A stretch of DNA of 64,000 bases, from assembly GCA_029776255.1 (NCBI GenBank), contig JAKOTN010000061.1, positions 1-64,000 on the forward strand, written 5' to 3'. Positions 52,724 to 61,923 of the stretch are shown piece after piece. This DNA is from Pseudomonadota bacterium (lineage in GTDB: Bacteria; Pseudomonadota; Gammaproteobacteria; Burkholderiales; Rhodocyclaceae). The number at the start of each line of letters is the position of its first letter. Positions within the stretch are counted from its first letter, which is position 1. A program made the translations under genes and the position numbers. The notes beneath the pieces are model-generated. The model searched no databases and was not told the DNA's origin. It saw nothing but the letters and a program-made list of their open reading frames with translations.

Positions 52724-55305
52724 TGCCTGACGCCTGCCTGGACCGCACCGCGCTTATCGGCCGATACAAACCCGCGTTACAAGCCGGACAAGCGGCTATT
52801 CGGCAACACTATCTTGCCGAAGGAGACGCTTCGCGACTATTGGGCGAGCGCTGCCAACTCATTGACGACGTATTTCGCGATTTGTGGCAGGCGCTGGCCT
52901 TGCCCGCCTCGCTGGCTTTGGTGGCGGTCGGTGGCTACGGACGAGGCGAACTTTACCCGGCGTCGGACGTCGATCTGCTGTTGCTGTTGCCGGCGTCTCC
53001 CGACGAAGGCTTGACGGAAAAACTGGAACAGGCCGTCGCTCTTTTTTTTGACATCGGTCTGGAAGTCGCGCCCAGCGTGCGCACCGTCGACGAATGCTGC
53101 CAAGCGGCGTCCGACGACCTGACGATACAAACCGCCTTGCTGGAAGCGCGGCTGCTCGCCGGAAATGCGGCGCTGTTCCAAGAATTCATCGTCGCAAGAC
53201 AGAAAAACATTGATCCGCGTGCTTTTTTCGAAGCAAAGCGCAAGGAGCAGGACGAACGCCATTTGCGCTTCCAGCACTCGCCGTATAGTTTGGAGCCCAA
53301 TTGCAAGGAAGCTCCCGGTGGCTTGCGGGACTTGCACATGATCCTGTGGATCGCGCGCGCCGCCGGTTACGGCCAAACCTGGGAAGATCTCGCGCGCCAC
53401 GGCTTCATCACCGCCGAAGAAGAGGAAACCTTGCGGCGCAGCGTTGCCTTCCTACAGCAATTACGCACCCGTTTGCATCTGCACGCCGGTCGCCGCGAAG
53501 ATCGCCTGCTATTCGACTATCAAACGGCACTGGCCGAACAAATGGGTTATCAAGCAACGGCAACCCGTCGCGCCAGCGAACGCCTGATGCAGAAATACTA
53601 CCGAACGGCAAAAGACGTCACGCAAATCAATACCATACTGTTACTGAACATCGGCGCCGCGATTTCCCCCCCGCCGGATTTGCCGCCACTTCCGATTGAC
53701 GAAAACTTCCAGAACATGCATGACCTGCTCGACGTGGTCGACGACAGCGTTTTCGACAGGGAACCGGGACTGATGCTGGAAGCGTTCCTGTTGATGCAGA
53801 AACATCCGGAACTTCAGGGAATGACCGCAAAAACCTTGCGCGCCCTGTGGCACGCCCGCACGCGGATCGACGACGACTTCCGCCGGTCACCGCGAAATCG
53901 CGCCCGCTTCATCGACATTTTTCAGCAACCACGAGGCGTGCTGCATGAAATTCGGCGAATGAACCAATTCGGCGTTCTGGGCCGCTATCTACCGAATTTC
54001 GGCAAGATCGTCGGTCAAATGCAGCATGACTTGTTTCACATCTACACCGTCGACCAGCATATCCTGCAAGTGCTACGCAACCTGCGTCGTTTCCTGGCCG
54101 CCGAATTCGCGCACGAATACCCATTGTGCAGCGAATTGATGGAAGGCTTCCCCAATCGCTGGGTGCTTTATATCGCCGCACTGTTCCACGACATCGCCAA
54201 GGCGCGCGGCGGCGACCACTCCAAACTCGGCGCCGTCGATGCCGAAATATTCTGCACGGACCACGGCCTCGATGCCACCGACACCGAGCTTGTCGTCTGG
54301 CTGGTTCGCCAACATTTGCTGATGTCCAATGTGGCCCAAAAACAGGACATCGCCGATCCCGACGTGATTTGTGCTTTTGCCGCCACCGTCGGCGACGAAA
54401 GGCATCTCACGGCGCTGTACTTGTTCACCGTCGCCGACATTCGTGGCACCAGCCCAAAAGTCTGGAATACCTGGAAAGGACAACTTCTCGAGCAACTTTT
54501 CAGAAGCACCTGTCGCACCCTGCTATCCGGCGGGCAAGCACCGGTAAAACAGGGCCTGATAGAGGAACGGCAGCAGCAGGCGTTAGGTTTGTTACGTTAT
54601 TTCGCCCTCCCCGACACGGTTCAGGAACGGCTGTGGAAACAACTCGACGCGGTGTATTTCCTGCGCCACTCCGCCGAGGAGATCGCCTGGCACACGCGCG
54701 CACTGCACTACCGCACCCGTATCGAGGAACCCGTGGTAAAAGCGCGGGTCAATCCGCAAGGCGAAGGGCTGGAGGTCATGATCTATACCCGCGACCAGCG
54801 AGACCTGTTCGGGCGCGTCGTCGGCTTCTTCAGCCGTGCCGGCTACACCATCGTCGACGCGAAAATACACACCACTCGGCATGGTTATGCCCTGGACAGC
54901 TTCATGCTTCTCGATCTCAGCGACCGCGGCAGCGACCGCGCCATGATCAGCTACATCGAGCACGAGTTACACTCGCGTCTGCTACGCCAAACGCCACCGG
55001 AAGCCCCCGGCGGGGGACGTATTTCGCGGCAAGTCAAGCACTTTCCAATCCAGCCGGCAGTCACCATCGAGCCGGACGAAAAAGGCCTGCACTACGTACT
55101 CTCGATTAGCGCCGCCGATCGTCCCGGGCTGCTTTACGCCATTGCCATGGCACTGGCGGCGCACGGCGCCAACCTGCACACGGCCAAGATTTCGACCCTC
55201 GGCGAGCGGGTCGAGGACACCTTTCTGATCAGCGGCGGCGACCTCGGCAACTCCGCCAGCCGCATCAAGCTGGAAACCGAACTTCTCGAACGCCTGAAGC
55301 TCTGA
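52723..55305 (+). CDS. glnD: bifunctional uridylyltransferase/uridylyl-removing enzyme
   Basis: Senses glutamine and adds or removes UMP on PII proteins, controlling nitrogen metabolism and indirectly NtrC/sigma-54 programmes. The 860-residue product has the nucleotidyltransferase motif [20 protein letters not shown] (Asp82, Asp84), an HD domain ([18 protein letters not shown] near 487), and two C-terminal ACT domains ([40 protein letters not shown]). ATG at 52723 shares bases with the map stop (TGATG); GTG at 52720 is an alternative. Length normal (~850-890). Confidence 0.97.
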   Translation: MPDACLDRTALIGRYKPALQAGQAAIRQHYLAEGDASRLLGERCQLIDDVFRDLWQALALPASLALVAVGGYGRGELYPASDVDLLLLLPASPDEGLTEKLEQAVALFFDIGLEVAPSVRTVDECCQAASDDLTIQTALLEARLLAGNAALFQEFIVARQKNIDPRAFFEAKRKEQDERHLRFQHSPYSLEPNCKEAPGGLRDLHMILWIARAAGYGQTWEDLARHGFITAEEEETLRRSVAFLQQLRTRLHLHAGRREDRLLFDYQTALAEQMGYQATATRRASERLMQKYYRTAKDVTQINTILLLNIGAAISPPPDLPPLPIDENFQNMHDLLDVVDDSVFDREPGLMLEAFLLMQKHPELQGMTAKTLRALWHARTRIDDDFRRSPRNRARFIDIFQQPRGVLHEIRRMNQFGVLGRYLPNFGKIVGQMQHDLFHIYTVDQHILQVLRNLRRFLAAEFAHEYPLCSELMEGFPNRWVLYIAALFHDIAKARGGDHSKLGAVDAEIFCTDHGLDATDTELVVWLVRQHLLMSNVAQKQDIADPDVICAFAATVGDERHLTALYLFTVADIRGTSPKVWNTWKGQLLEQLFRSTCRTLLSGGQAPVKQGLIEERQQQALGLLRYFALPDTVQERLWKQLDAVYFLRHSAEEIAWHTRALHYRTRIEEPVVKARVNPQGEGLEVMIYTRDQRDLFGRVVGFFSRAGYTIVDAKIHTTRHGYALDSFMLLDLSDRGSDRAMISYIEHELHSRLLRQTPPEAPGGGRISRQVKHFPIQPAVTIEPDEKGLHYVLSISAADRPGLLYAIAMALAAHGANLHTAKISTLGERVEDTFLISGGDLGNSASRIKLETELLERLKL

Positions 55306-55480
55306 GCTTTCCACCTGCGAAGCGAGTTGGCATAATTCCGTCCGGACAAATTGCAGAAACCCGTCATATAGCAGCATTCAAAGTGTCGGTTTCTTTTACA
55401 CCCTCATCTCTCCACTCCGTCGAAAGTTTGCCGATTTTCAACAACCGAATAATTTAGTTGATTTTTTTGTGAATTGAATT

Positions 55481-55497
55481 TTTGGCATAATTATTGC
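55481..55497 (+). promoter_or_regulatory. Sigma-54 promoter, full consensus match
   Basis: TTGGCATAATTATTGCT fits every position of the RpoN -24/-12 consensus YTGGCAYR-N4-TTGCW. It lies ~214 bp upstream of the small Tat-signal protein gene and is the only candidate promoter in the 405-bp gap after glnD (55306-55710), which is unusually AT-rich and otherwise empty. The word TTGGCATAATT also occurs at 55327-55337 without a -12 element. An enhancer-binding activator would be needed; its site was not identified. Confidence 0.65.
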
Positions 55498-55710
55498 TTA
55501 TAATAACAACAGGCGAAACTCGGAACGGAAAAATACTGGAAATAGACTTCCAGCCGCTTTTCAGGCCGACAACGTGACGAAATGCACGCGCTATTCCTAT
55601 TCTGAAAACTAGAATCCATGGGCCGGTACTGAAGTCGAAGTGATGATGCGCCGAGATCTGGTGGTACCGAAATGTTTCGATAAAGTTCGCAGCCATGTGG
55701 AGCAACATCA

Positions 55711-56157
55711 ATGATGAAAACTATTAAAACTATGGGCAAAGAATCCGCATCGATGGAAGTATCTCGAGACGAAAACGTGGTAAGCGGGCCTGGAATCTCG
55801 TCCGCTGATCTGCGTCGGCGCAATTTGGTCCGCGGCGCGGTGGCTTTCGCGCCGTTGGTTTTGACCTTGCGGAGCGGCGCACTGGCAGCCGCTTCTTGCA
55901 CCGGCGCCAAAATCGTGAACATCCCGGCCAGCGGAAATTTCACAACCTCCAGCAGTTCCGATGTTTGTATCCCCGAAGCGGATATTTGCCCAGGTGCGCC
56001 GCTCACGGGTACGACAAAAATCGTCACGCACACCGAAACGAAAATTCCCGTGACTTCGGTCGGTGGCGGTTTATATCGTTGCGACAAACCGACTGGCGGC
56101 TACTACACGGGTAACATGGCGATCCTTAGCTCGCACTCCGCCGCATCCATTGTTTAA
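55711..56157 (+). CDS. small exported protein with Tat-like signal, candidate substrate of the kinase cluster
   Basis: A 148-residue protein with an N-terminal polar leader (~33 residues), a twin-arginine-like motif RRRNLVRG, and a hydrophobic stretch AVAFAPLVLTL ending near GALAAAS. The mature part is ~88 residues, rich in Thr, Ser and Gly with four cysteines (CTGAK, VCIPEADIC, YRCDK). No family was recognised. GGAG lies 8 bases before ATG 55711; ATG at 55714 is also possible. It is the first gene after the sigma-54 site and precedes the PqqD-like/kinase/nucleotidyltransferase genes by 219 bp, so it is the natural candidate for their protein substrate. That link is inference. Confidence 0.65.
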   Translation: MMKTIKTMGKESASMEVSRDENVVSGPGISSADLRRRNLVRGAVAFAPLVLTLRSGALAAASCTGAKIVNIPASGNFTTSSSSDVCIPEADICPGAPLTGTTKIVTHTETKIPVTSVGGGLYRCDKPTGGYYTGNMAILSSHSAASIV

Positions 56158-56263
56158 AACTTTCTTTATTTTCTATCGCTAGCCGGCTGTCGAACATTCG
56201 AGACTGAATCGACTCCGGCAGTGCCCGTGACCGAAACCGCACAGTGACACTTCGTCAGGGTGT

Positions 56264-56294
56264 TTGACACACCCTTCGCACGAACCGCTATAAA
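56264..56294 (+). promoter_or_regulatory. Possible sigma-70 promoter before the PqqD-like gene
   Basis: TTGACA (56264-56269) and TATAAA (56289-56294) are spaced by 19 bases, slightly long. They lie ~83 bp before the PqqD-like start and could give basal expression of the enzyme genes independent of sigma-54. Confidence 0.4.
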
Positions 56295-56376
56295 CTAGCG
56301 ACATCTGGGTTGGAATGAGAGAGATGTTGCTCGGCGTATCCCCACTGGCCGTTTTTGTGCGATCAAAAAAAATCCA

Positions 56377-56667
56377 ATGCTCCTGCTTCCGGCCGGCACG
56401 CGCCTGATCTGGCAGAAGTGCGACGAACTGTATTTCGTCTATCAACCTTCATCCACCGAGACGCACGTTTTTAACGAAACCTCGGCGACGATCATCGCCT
56501 GCCTGAAAACGGAACCGTTGTCGATGGTGTCTTTAAGAGAGCGGACAGAAACGGCTCTCGGTCTTTCCATTGGCGAACTCGAAACGGAAGAATTCACCTT
56601 CGCCGTGGTGCGGCTCGAGGAACTGGGGTTGATCGATTTCGACGACGAGCCGATTGTTGCTCGATGA
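56377..56667 (+). CDS. PqqD-like peptide-binding protein (HPr-rel-A system)
   Basis: A 96-residue protein with the winged-helix/RRE layout of PqqD: beta-strands in LYFVYQPSSTETHVFNETSA, then helices TIIACLKTEPLSMVSLRERT and FAVVRLEELGLIDF. PqqD and RRE domains hold the leader of a peptide for modifying enzymes. It matches the member NCBI calls the HPr-rel-A system PqqD family peptide chaperone, always paired with an HprK-related kinase. The start ATG 56377 has no clear ribosome site. Its TGA overlaps the kinase ATG (ATGA). Identification is by length, pattern and neighbour. Confidence 0.8.
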   Translation: MLLLPAGTRLIWQKCDELYFVYQPSSTETHVFNETSATIIACLKTEPLSMVSLRERTETALGLSIGELETEEFTFAVVRLEELGLIDFDDEPIVAR

Positions 56668-57581
56668 TCGTTGCCGACCTGTCTATTGCGGATTTTGAAC
56701 GGTGCGTGGCAAGGCATGGCCTGCCGATCCGCTTTGGCCCCTTCAATTTGCGTATTCGTTCCGATCTGGAAACGTTCACGTCGGTTGCGCATCGGCTTTA
56801 CGCTCCGTACCCGCTGTTCGAAGCGCAGGAAATCAGCGATTTTCACGTCCAGATCACGCGTCCGCGCGGGTTACGCGGCTGGATTCGCCGGCAGGCCTGC
56901 TTTGCCGTCGATGGACATTTCCCTTTCGCGCCGTATACCGTTGAGCACGCTTTTCCCGCGCTGGAATGGGGTATCAACTGGTGCGTCGCGACGCGCTCGC
57001 ACCATCTGTTGATGCTGCACGCGGCGGGCGTCGAGCGCGACGGACACGCCATTCTGTTCCCCGCTTCACCCGGCGACGGCAAATCCACGTTGTGTACCGC
57101 GTTGGTTCACTCTGGATGGCGGTTGCTGTCCGATGAATTCGGTCTGGTGCGGCCGGAAGACGGCCTGTTGTTGCCGCTGCCGCGTGTGATTCCGCTAAAA
57201 AACGAGTCGATCAAGGTCATCAGGCGCTTCCGACCGGAAGCGGTCATGGGGCCGGCCTTCCTGGAAACCCGCAAGGGTACGGTGGTGCATGTCCAGCCGC
57301 CGGAGGATAGCATCCGGCGAGCACAGGAAACCGCCAAACCGCGTTGGCTGGTGTTCCCGCGCTGGATCGCCGACGCGCCCTTGACGCTGACGGAAATACC
57401 CAAAAGCCAGGCTTTTCTGATGGTTGCCAGTAACGCCTTCAATTATGAAGTGCTCGACCAGACCGCGTTTCAGCTGGTCATCGACATGGTGCGTAGCTGC
57501 GATTGCTTTTCACTGAGTTATTCGAAACTCGACGAGGCGATCGCCGCGCTCGACGACCTGAGCGGGCGCGTCGATGCGTGA
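56664..57581 (+). CDS. HprK-related kinase A
   Basis: A 305-residue protein related to the C-terminal kinase domain of HPr kinase/phosphorylase. Seen are HAAGVERDGHAILFPASPGD with the following GKST forming Walker A at ~133-142, the acidic LLSDEFGLV at ~154-162 (catalytic/Mg region), and LPRVIPLKNESIKVIRRF. No HPr or PTS gene is near, and the N-terminal HprK domain is absent, so HPr is not the expected substrate. Homologous kinases phosphorylate the C-terminal Ser of some lasso peptides (PadeK-type). It overlaps both neighbours and so forms one unit with the PqqD-like and nucleotidyltransferase genes. Confidence 0.85.
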   Translation: MIVADLSIADFERCVARHGLPIRFGPFNLRIRSDLETFTSVAHRLYAPYPLFEAQEISDFHVQITRPRGLRGWIRRQACFAVDGHFPFAPYTVEHAFPALEWGINWCVATRSHHLLMLHAAGVERDGHAILFPASPGDGKSTLCTALVHSGWRLLSDEFGLVRPEDGLLLPLPRVIPLKNESIKVIRRFRPEAVMGPAFLETRKGTVVHVQPPEDSIRRAQETAKPRWLVFPRWIADAPLTLTEIPKSQAFLMVASNAFNYEVLDQTAFQLVIDMVRSCDCFSLSYSKLDEAIAALDDLSGRVDA

Positions 57582-58719
57582 CATGAACGCCCAGATCCGG
57601 CGCGCGCACCGGCTTTTGCTCGACGCCATCAAAACGCCGGAAAACCTGCCCACCTTGCCCCCCGCCGACTGGGAACTGCTGTTACGCGTCGCCCGCCGCG
57701 TCAGAGTTCTGGGACGCATCGAATCCGACCTTGCCCGCGGGGATTTGCTCGGCCGGATTCCACCTCGCGCGGCCAAGCATTTGCGCGCGGCCGGCAACGT
57801 GATCGCGCATCGAAAGACGCTGGTGAGTTGGGAGGTAAACCGCCTTCTTTGGGCGCTCAAGGGCAGCGATGTGCCGCTGATCCTGCTGAAAGGCACGGGT
57901 TATCTCCTCGCCGACTTGCCGCCGGCGCGCGGCCGCATCTTTGCCGATGTCGACCTGCTGGTTCCGGAGGAACGACTGGGTGAAATCGAGGCCCGGCTGC
58001 TCGAAGTCGGCTGGTTCCGAACGCAGATCGATCCTTACGACGATCGGTATTACCGTGTATGGATGCATGAGATTCCGCCGCTCCGTCATCAGGAACGCGG
58101 AACCGAAATCGACATTCATCATCGCTTGCTGCCAAAAACCAGCCGCCTGGACTCCAACCCGGCCACATTATTCGCCGCCGCCAGACCCTTGGCCGATCCG
58201 CGCCTGCGGGTTCTCGCGCCCGCCGACATGGTGCTGCATGCTCTGGTGCACCTCTTCCTGGAAGGCGATCCCGACGAGGGATTGCGGCTCCGCGATTTGA
58301 TCGATGTGCATGACTTGCTCGGCCACTTCGGCCAACAGCCCGGTTTTTGGGACAATCTGCCGCCACGGGCGCGCGAGTTGGGTTTCGAGCGCCCGCTGTA
58401 CTACGGCCTGACACATGCGCAAGCCCTTTTCGCGACGCCGATCCCCGCGTCGGTATTGCAACACCTCAAGGACGCCGCGCCAATCTGGCCCGTCCGGGCA
58501 CTGATGGCCCGCCTGATCGACCTTGCCTTGTTGCCTGGGCACCCGGACTACCCTTCCCGCCGGGCAGCCCTGGCGCGCTGGCTGCTTTACGCCCGCGCGC
58601 ACTGGCTGCGAATGCCCGCCGGCCTGCTCGCCAAACACCTCGCCCGCAAACTGTGGCTGCGTTTCCGGGGTGCCCGGAAGCGGATCGACCTGTCGCAGCT
58701 CGATCTCAAGCAGCAATAA
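57574..58719 (+). CDS. uncharacterised nucleotidyltransferase family protein (PF14907-type)
   Basis: A 381-residue protein with the degenerate Pol-beta-like nucleotidyltransferase pattern ILLKGTGYLLADLPPARGRI then FADVDLLVPEE: Lys106-Gly107 and the metal Asp pair 125/127, then EIDIHHRLL as the possible third acidic strand. The remainder is helical (LHALVHLFLEGDPDEGLRLR). It overlaps the kinase gene by 8 bp. Related genes accompany kinase-tailored lasso peptide clusters and HPr-rel-A loci; the transferred group and acceptor are unknown. It ends 58 bp before the dnaE2 start. Confidence 0.82.
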   Translation: MRDMNAQIRRAHRLLLDAIKTPENLPTLPPADWELLLRVARRVRVLGRIESDLARGDLLGRIPPRAAKHLRAAGNVIAHRKTLVSWEVNRLLWALKGSDVPLILLKGTGYLLADLPPARGRIFADVDLLVPEERLGEIEARLLEVGWFRTQIDPYDDRYYRVWMHEIPPLRHQERGTEIDIHHRLLPKTSRLDSNPATLFAAARPLADPRLRVLAPADMVLHALVHLFLEGDPDEGLRLRDLIDVHDLLGHFGQQPGFWDNLPPRARELGFERPLYYGLTHAQALFATPIPASVLQHLKDAAPIWPVRALMARLIDLALLPGHPDYPSRRAALARWLLYARAHWLRMPAGLLAKHLARKLWLRFRGARKRIDLSQLDLKQQ

Positions 58720-58737
58720 GAATTTCGGCACGGCTGC

Positions 58738-58783
58738 CGGCATGGTGATATACTGTACATAAAAACAGTATATCACCATGCCG
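58738..58783. repeat. 46-bp perfect inverted repeat spanning the dnaE2 start codon
   Basis: Arms of 19 bp (58738-58756, CGGCATGGTGATATACTGT, and its exact complement at 58765-58783) flank an 8-base spacer ACATAAAA. The inner part is the LexA box; the outer part includes the ATG of dnaE2 at 58778-58780. It can form a cruciform in DNA, and in any transcript starting upstream a hairpin that would bury the start codon. Confidence 0.9.
58753..58768 (+). promoter_or_regulatory. LexA (SOS) box of dnaE2
   Basis: CTGTACATAAAAACAG fits the CTGT-N8-ACAG LexA operator. It lies 9 bp before the dnaE2 ATG, so the promoter must overlap it and the mRNA leader is very short or starts upstream. dnaE2 genes are commonly LexA-controlled. 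Confidence 0.85.
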
Positions 58784-61700
58784 AACGCCCTGCCCGACTA
58801 TGCCGAACTGCATTGCTGCTCGAACTTTTCCTTCCTGCGCGGCGCCTCGCACCCGGAAGAACTGGTGGAACACGCGCAGGCGCTTGGCTACAGCGCGCTG
58901 GCGATCACCGACGAAGCGTCCCTGGCGGGCGTGGTCCGCGCGCACAAGGCCGCGGCGGCCTGTGGCCTGAAATTGCTGATCGGCGCCGAGTTCCGCGCCG
59001 ATTTTTCCACCCACGCCGCTGCCAGCAAGGCGTGCGGCAGCGTTTGCCGCCTGGTCTTGCTGGCACAAAACCGTGCCGGTTACGGCAATCTGTCGGCATT
59101 GATCACGCTGACGCGCAGACGCTCCGCCAAAGGCGAGTACCGCCTGTGCCGCCACGATCTCGAAAACATCGCCGCCGGCGCCTTACCGGGCAGCGGCGCC
59201 GTTCCCGACTGTCTGGCGCTCTGGGTACCGGCAGAGGACGCCACGGCGGCGGACGGCCGCTGGCTGGCGGCGCGCTTTCCCGGCCGTTGCTGGCTGGCGG
59301 TCGAACTGCATTGCGGGCCCGACGACGCCGGTCGTCTGGCGAGATTGCTCGAACTGGCCAAAGCCAGCGGTCTACCAGCGGTCGCCGCCGGCGACGCGCA
59401 CATGCACCGGCGCGCCCGCCGCCCGTTGCAGGATCTGTTGACCGCGATCCGTCTCAAGAACACCGTTTTTGCCGCCGGCCACGCCCTTTTCGCCAACGGC
59501 GAACGCCACTTGCGCACGCGCCTGCGGCTGGCGCGTCTCTACCCGCCGGCACTGCTGGCCGAAACACGGCGAATCGCCGAGCGCTGCGATTTCACTCTCG
59601 ACGAACTGCGCTACGAATACCCCGACGAAGTCGTCCCGCATGGCCAGACGGCGACCTCCTTTCTGTGCGCCGAGGTGGAAAGAGGCTTGCGTCGCCGTTA
59701 TCCCGGCGGCGTGCCGACGACAGTCCGGGAACGTGTGCGGCATGAACTGCAACTGATCGGCGAACTCGCCTACGAACCCTATTTTTTGACCGTCTACGAC
59801 ATCGTCAATTTTGCCCGCCGCCGCCAGATTCTCTGTCAGGGGCGCGGCTCGGCGGCCAACTCGGCGGTGTGTTACGCACTGGGAATCACCGAAGTCGATC
59901 CGGCGCGCTCGCAATTGCTGTTCGAACGCTTTATTTCACGCGAGCGCGGCGAGCCGCCCGATATCGATGTCGACTTCGAGCACGGGCGTCGCGAGGAGGT
60001 CATCCAGTACCTCTACGCCAAATACGGGCGCCAACGCGCCGCGTTGACGGCCACGGTGATCACCTATCGCACCCGTGGCGCGCTACGCGACACCGGCCGC
60101 GCCCTCGGCTTCGACACGGCGCAAATCGACGCGCTGAGCGCTTCCCTGGCATGGTGGGACCGGCGCGAACAATTGCCGGCCCGCCTGGCCGCGGTCGGTC
60201 TCGACCCGGCGGCGCCACGGGTCGCCAAATGGCTGACCCTGGCCGAATCGCTGCGCGGCTTTCCGCGACATCTGTCGCAGCACGTCGGCGGCTTCGTCAT
60301 TTCACGCGGTCCGCTGGCCCGGCTGGCGCCGATCGAAAACGCCGCGATGCCGGAACGCACCGTCATCCAGTGGGACAAGGACGATCTGGACGCTCTCGGG
60401 CTGCTGAAAATCGACGTGCTCGCCCTGGGAATGTTGTCGGCGATTCACCGCGCCCTCGATCTGGTCGGTCGCCGGATCGAGGACATTCCGCCGGAAGACC
60501 CGGCCGTCTATGACATGCTCTGCATCGCCGACACCATCGGCGTTTTCCAGATCGAATCGCGGGCTCAGATGGCCATGCTGCCGCGCCTGCGGCCACGCAA
60601 TTTTTACGATCTGGTGATCGAAGTGGCGCTGGTACGACCCGGCCCGATCCAGGGCGACATGGTTCACCCCTATCTGCGCCGCCGGCACGGCCAAGAAGCG
60701 ATCGAGGCGATGCGTCCGGAAATCGCCGCCGTGCTTGGCCGTACCTTCGGCGTGCCGATATTCCAGGAGCAGGTGATGGAACTGGCGGTGGTCGCCGCCG
60801 GTTTCACTCCTGGCGAAGCCGACCGTCTGCGCCGTGCGATGGCCGCCTGGCGACGCAAGGGCGGTCTTGAGCCGTTTGAACAAAAACTGATCGCCGGCAT
60901 GCGCGAGCGCGGCTACCCGCGGGATTTCGCCGCGCGGATTTGCGCGCAGATCCGCGGCTTCGGCGAATACGGCTTCCCCGAATCGCACGCCGCCTCCTTC
61001 GCCCTGCTGGTCTACGTATCGGCCTGGTTGAAACGCCATCACCCGGCGGCGTTTCTCTGCGCGCTGCTCAACAGCCAACCGATGGGTTTTTATTCGCCGT
61101 CGCAACTGGTGCAGGATGCGCGCCGCCACGGCGTGGCGGTCCATCCGGTCGCCGTCGAGGCCAGCGACTGGGAAGCACGCCTCGAAAATGAACTGGCAAC
61201 GGGCGCCCCGGCGGTCCGGCTGGGTTTGCACAGCATCGCCGGCTTCGCGGCCAGCGCCGCCGCGCGCCTGGTCGACGCCCGCCGCCAACAAACTTTCACC
61301 AGCGTCGCCGATCTGGCGACACGCGCGCGGCTGGCACAACGGGAACTCGACCTTCTGGCGACCGCCGGCGCGCTGTCCGGACTCGCCGGTCACCGCCGGC
61401 AAGCCGCCTGGATCGCCAGCGGTGTTTCGTTCCAAGCCGATTTGTTGCGCGACAGCGTGGTGCCGGAGGAGGACGCCGAGCTGGCAGCGCCGTCGGAGGC
61501 GGACGATCTGGTCGCCGATTATGCCAGCAGCGGCCTGACTCTCGGCCAGCATCCGCTCGTGCTGCTGCGTCCCCGACTGGCGGCGCAGCGCTTCGCCGCC
61601 GCCGGCGAACTACGGCAAGCCGCCGATCGGCAACTGCTGCGCACCGCCGGCATCGTCACCTGCCGGCAACGGCCAGGCACGGCCAGCGGCATCGTTTTCG

Positions 61701-61912
61701 TCACACTGGAGGATGAAACCGGCCTGGCCAACATCGTGGTCCATGCCCGGCTGGTCGAAAGGCAGCGCCGGGAATTGCTCGGTGCGCGGCTACTCGGCGT
61801 TTTCGGGCAGGTTCAGCGCGCTGGCGAAGTCGTCCATCTGGTCGCCAAGCGCCTGGTCGATCTCTCGCCGCTCCTCGGCCGTCTGCCGACGAGCAGCCGG
61901 AATTTTCACTGA
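58778..61912 (+). CDS. dnaE2: error-prone DNA polymerase DnaE2 (ImuC)
   Basis: A C-family polymerase for damage-induced mutagenic translesion synthesis. The 1044-residue product has the PHP domain (YAELHCCSNFSFLRGASHPE; LGYSALAITDEASLAGVV), the polymerase catalytic Asp triad in GEPPDIDVDFEHGRREE near 395, the RPGPIQGDMVHPYLRRRHG fingers region near 625, an HhH region and a C-terminal OB fold (GIVTCRQRPGTASGIVFVTL). Length typical (~1030-1080). ATG at 58778 has no ribosome site. The usual partners imuA and imuB are not adjacent; it stands alone between the nucleotidyltransferase gene and convergent rimO. Confidence 0.97.
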   Translation: MPNALPDYAELHCCSNFSFLRGASHPEELVEHAQALGYSALAITDEASLAGVVRAHKAAAACGLKLLIGAEFRADFSTHAAASKACGSVCRLVLLAQNRAGYGNLSALITLTRRRSAKGEYRLCRHDLENIAAGALPGSGAVPDCLALWVPAEDATAADGRWLAARFPGRCWLAVELHCGPDDAGRLARLLELAKASGLPAVAAGDAHMHRRARRPLQDLLTAIRLKNTVFAAGHALFANGERHLRTRLRLARLYPPALLAETRRIAERCDFTLDELRYEYPDEVVPHGQTATSFLCAEVERGLRRRYPGGVPTTVRERVRHELQLIGELAYEPYFLTVYDIVNFARRRQILCQGRGSAANSAVCYALGITEVDPARSQLLFERFISRERGEPPDIDVDFEHGRREEVIQYLYAKYGRQRAALTATVITYRTRGALRDTGRALGFDTAQIDALSASLAWWDRREQLPARLAAVGLDPAAPRVAKWLTLAESLRGFPRHLSQHVGGFVISRGPLARLAPIENAAMPERTVIQWDKDDLDALGLLKIDVLALGMLSAIHRALDLVGRRIEDIPPEDPAVYDMLCIADTIGVFQIESRAQMAMLPRLRPRNFYDLVIEVALVRPGPIQGDMVHPYLRRRHGQEAIEAMRPEIAAVLGRTFGVPIFQEQVMELAVVAAGFTPGEADRLRRAMAAWRRKGGLEPFEQKLIAGMRERGYPRDFAARICAQIRGFGEYGFPESHAASFALLVYVSAWLKRHHPAAFLCALLNSQPMGFYSPSQLVQDARRHGVAVHPVAVEASDWEARLENELATGAPAVRLGLHSIAGFAASAAARLVDARRQQTFTSVADLATRARLAQRELDLLATAGALSGLAGHRRQAAWIASGVSFQADLLRDSVVPEEDAELAAPSEADDLVADYASSGLTLGQHPLVLLRPRLAAQRFAAAGELRQAADRQLLRTAGIVTCRQRPGTASGIVFVTLEDETGLANIVVHARLVERQRRELLGARLLGVFGQVQRAGEVVHLVAKRLVDLSPLLGRLPTSSRNFH

Positions 61913-61923
61913 ACCGCCACGAC

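Noticed and set aside
55327-55337. Second TTGGCATAATT word as another sigma-54 site
   Set aside because: The -12 half (TTGC at the right spacing) is missing.
55454-55711. 85-codon minus-strand open frame in the gap after glnD
   Set aside because: It runs across the sigma-54 site and AT-rich promoter DNA and resembles no family.
55711-58719. Complete lasso peptide gene cluster
   Set aside because: The asparagine-synthetase-like cyclase and transglutaminase-like leader protease are absent, and the small protein is much longer than a lasso precursor.
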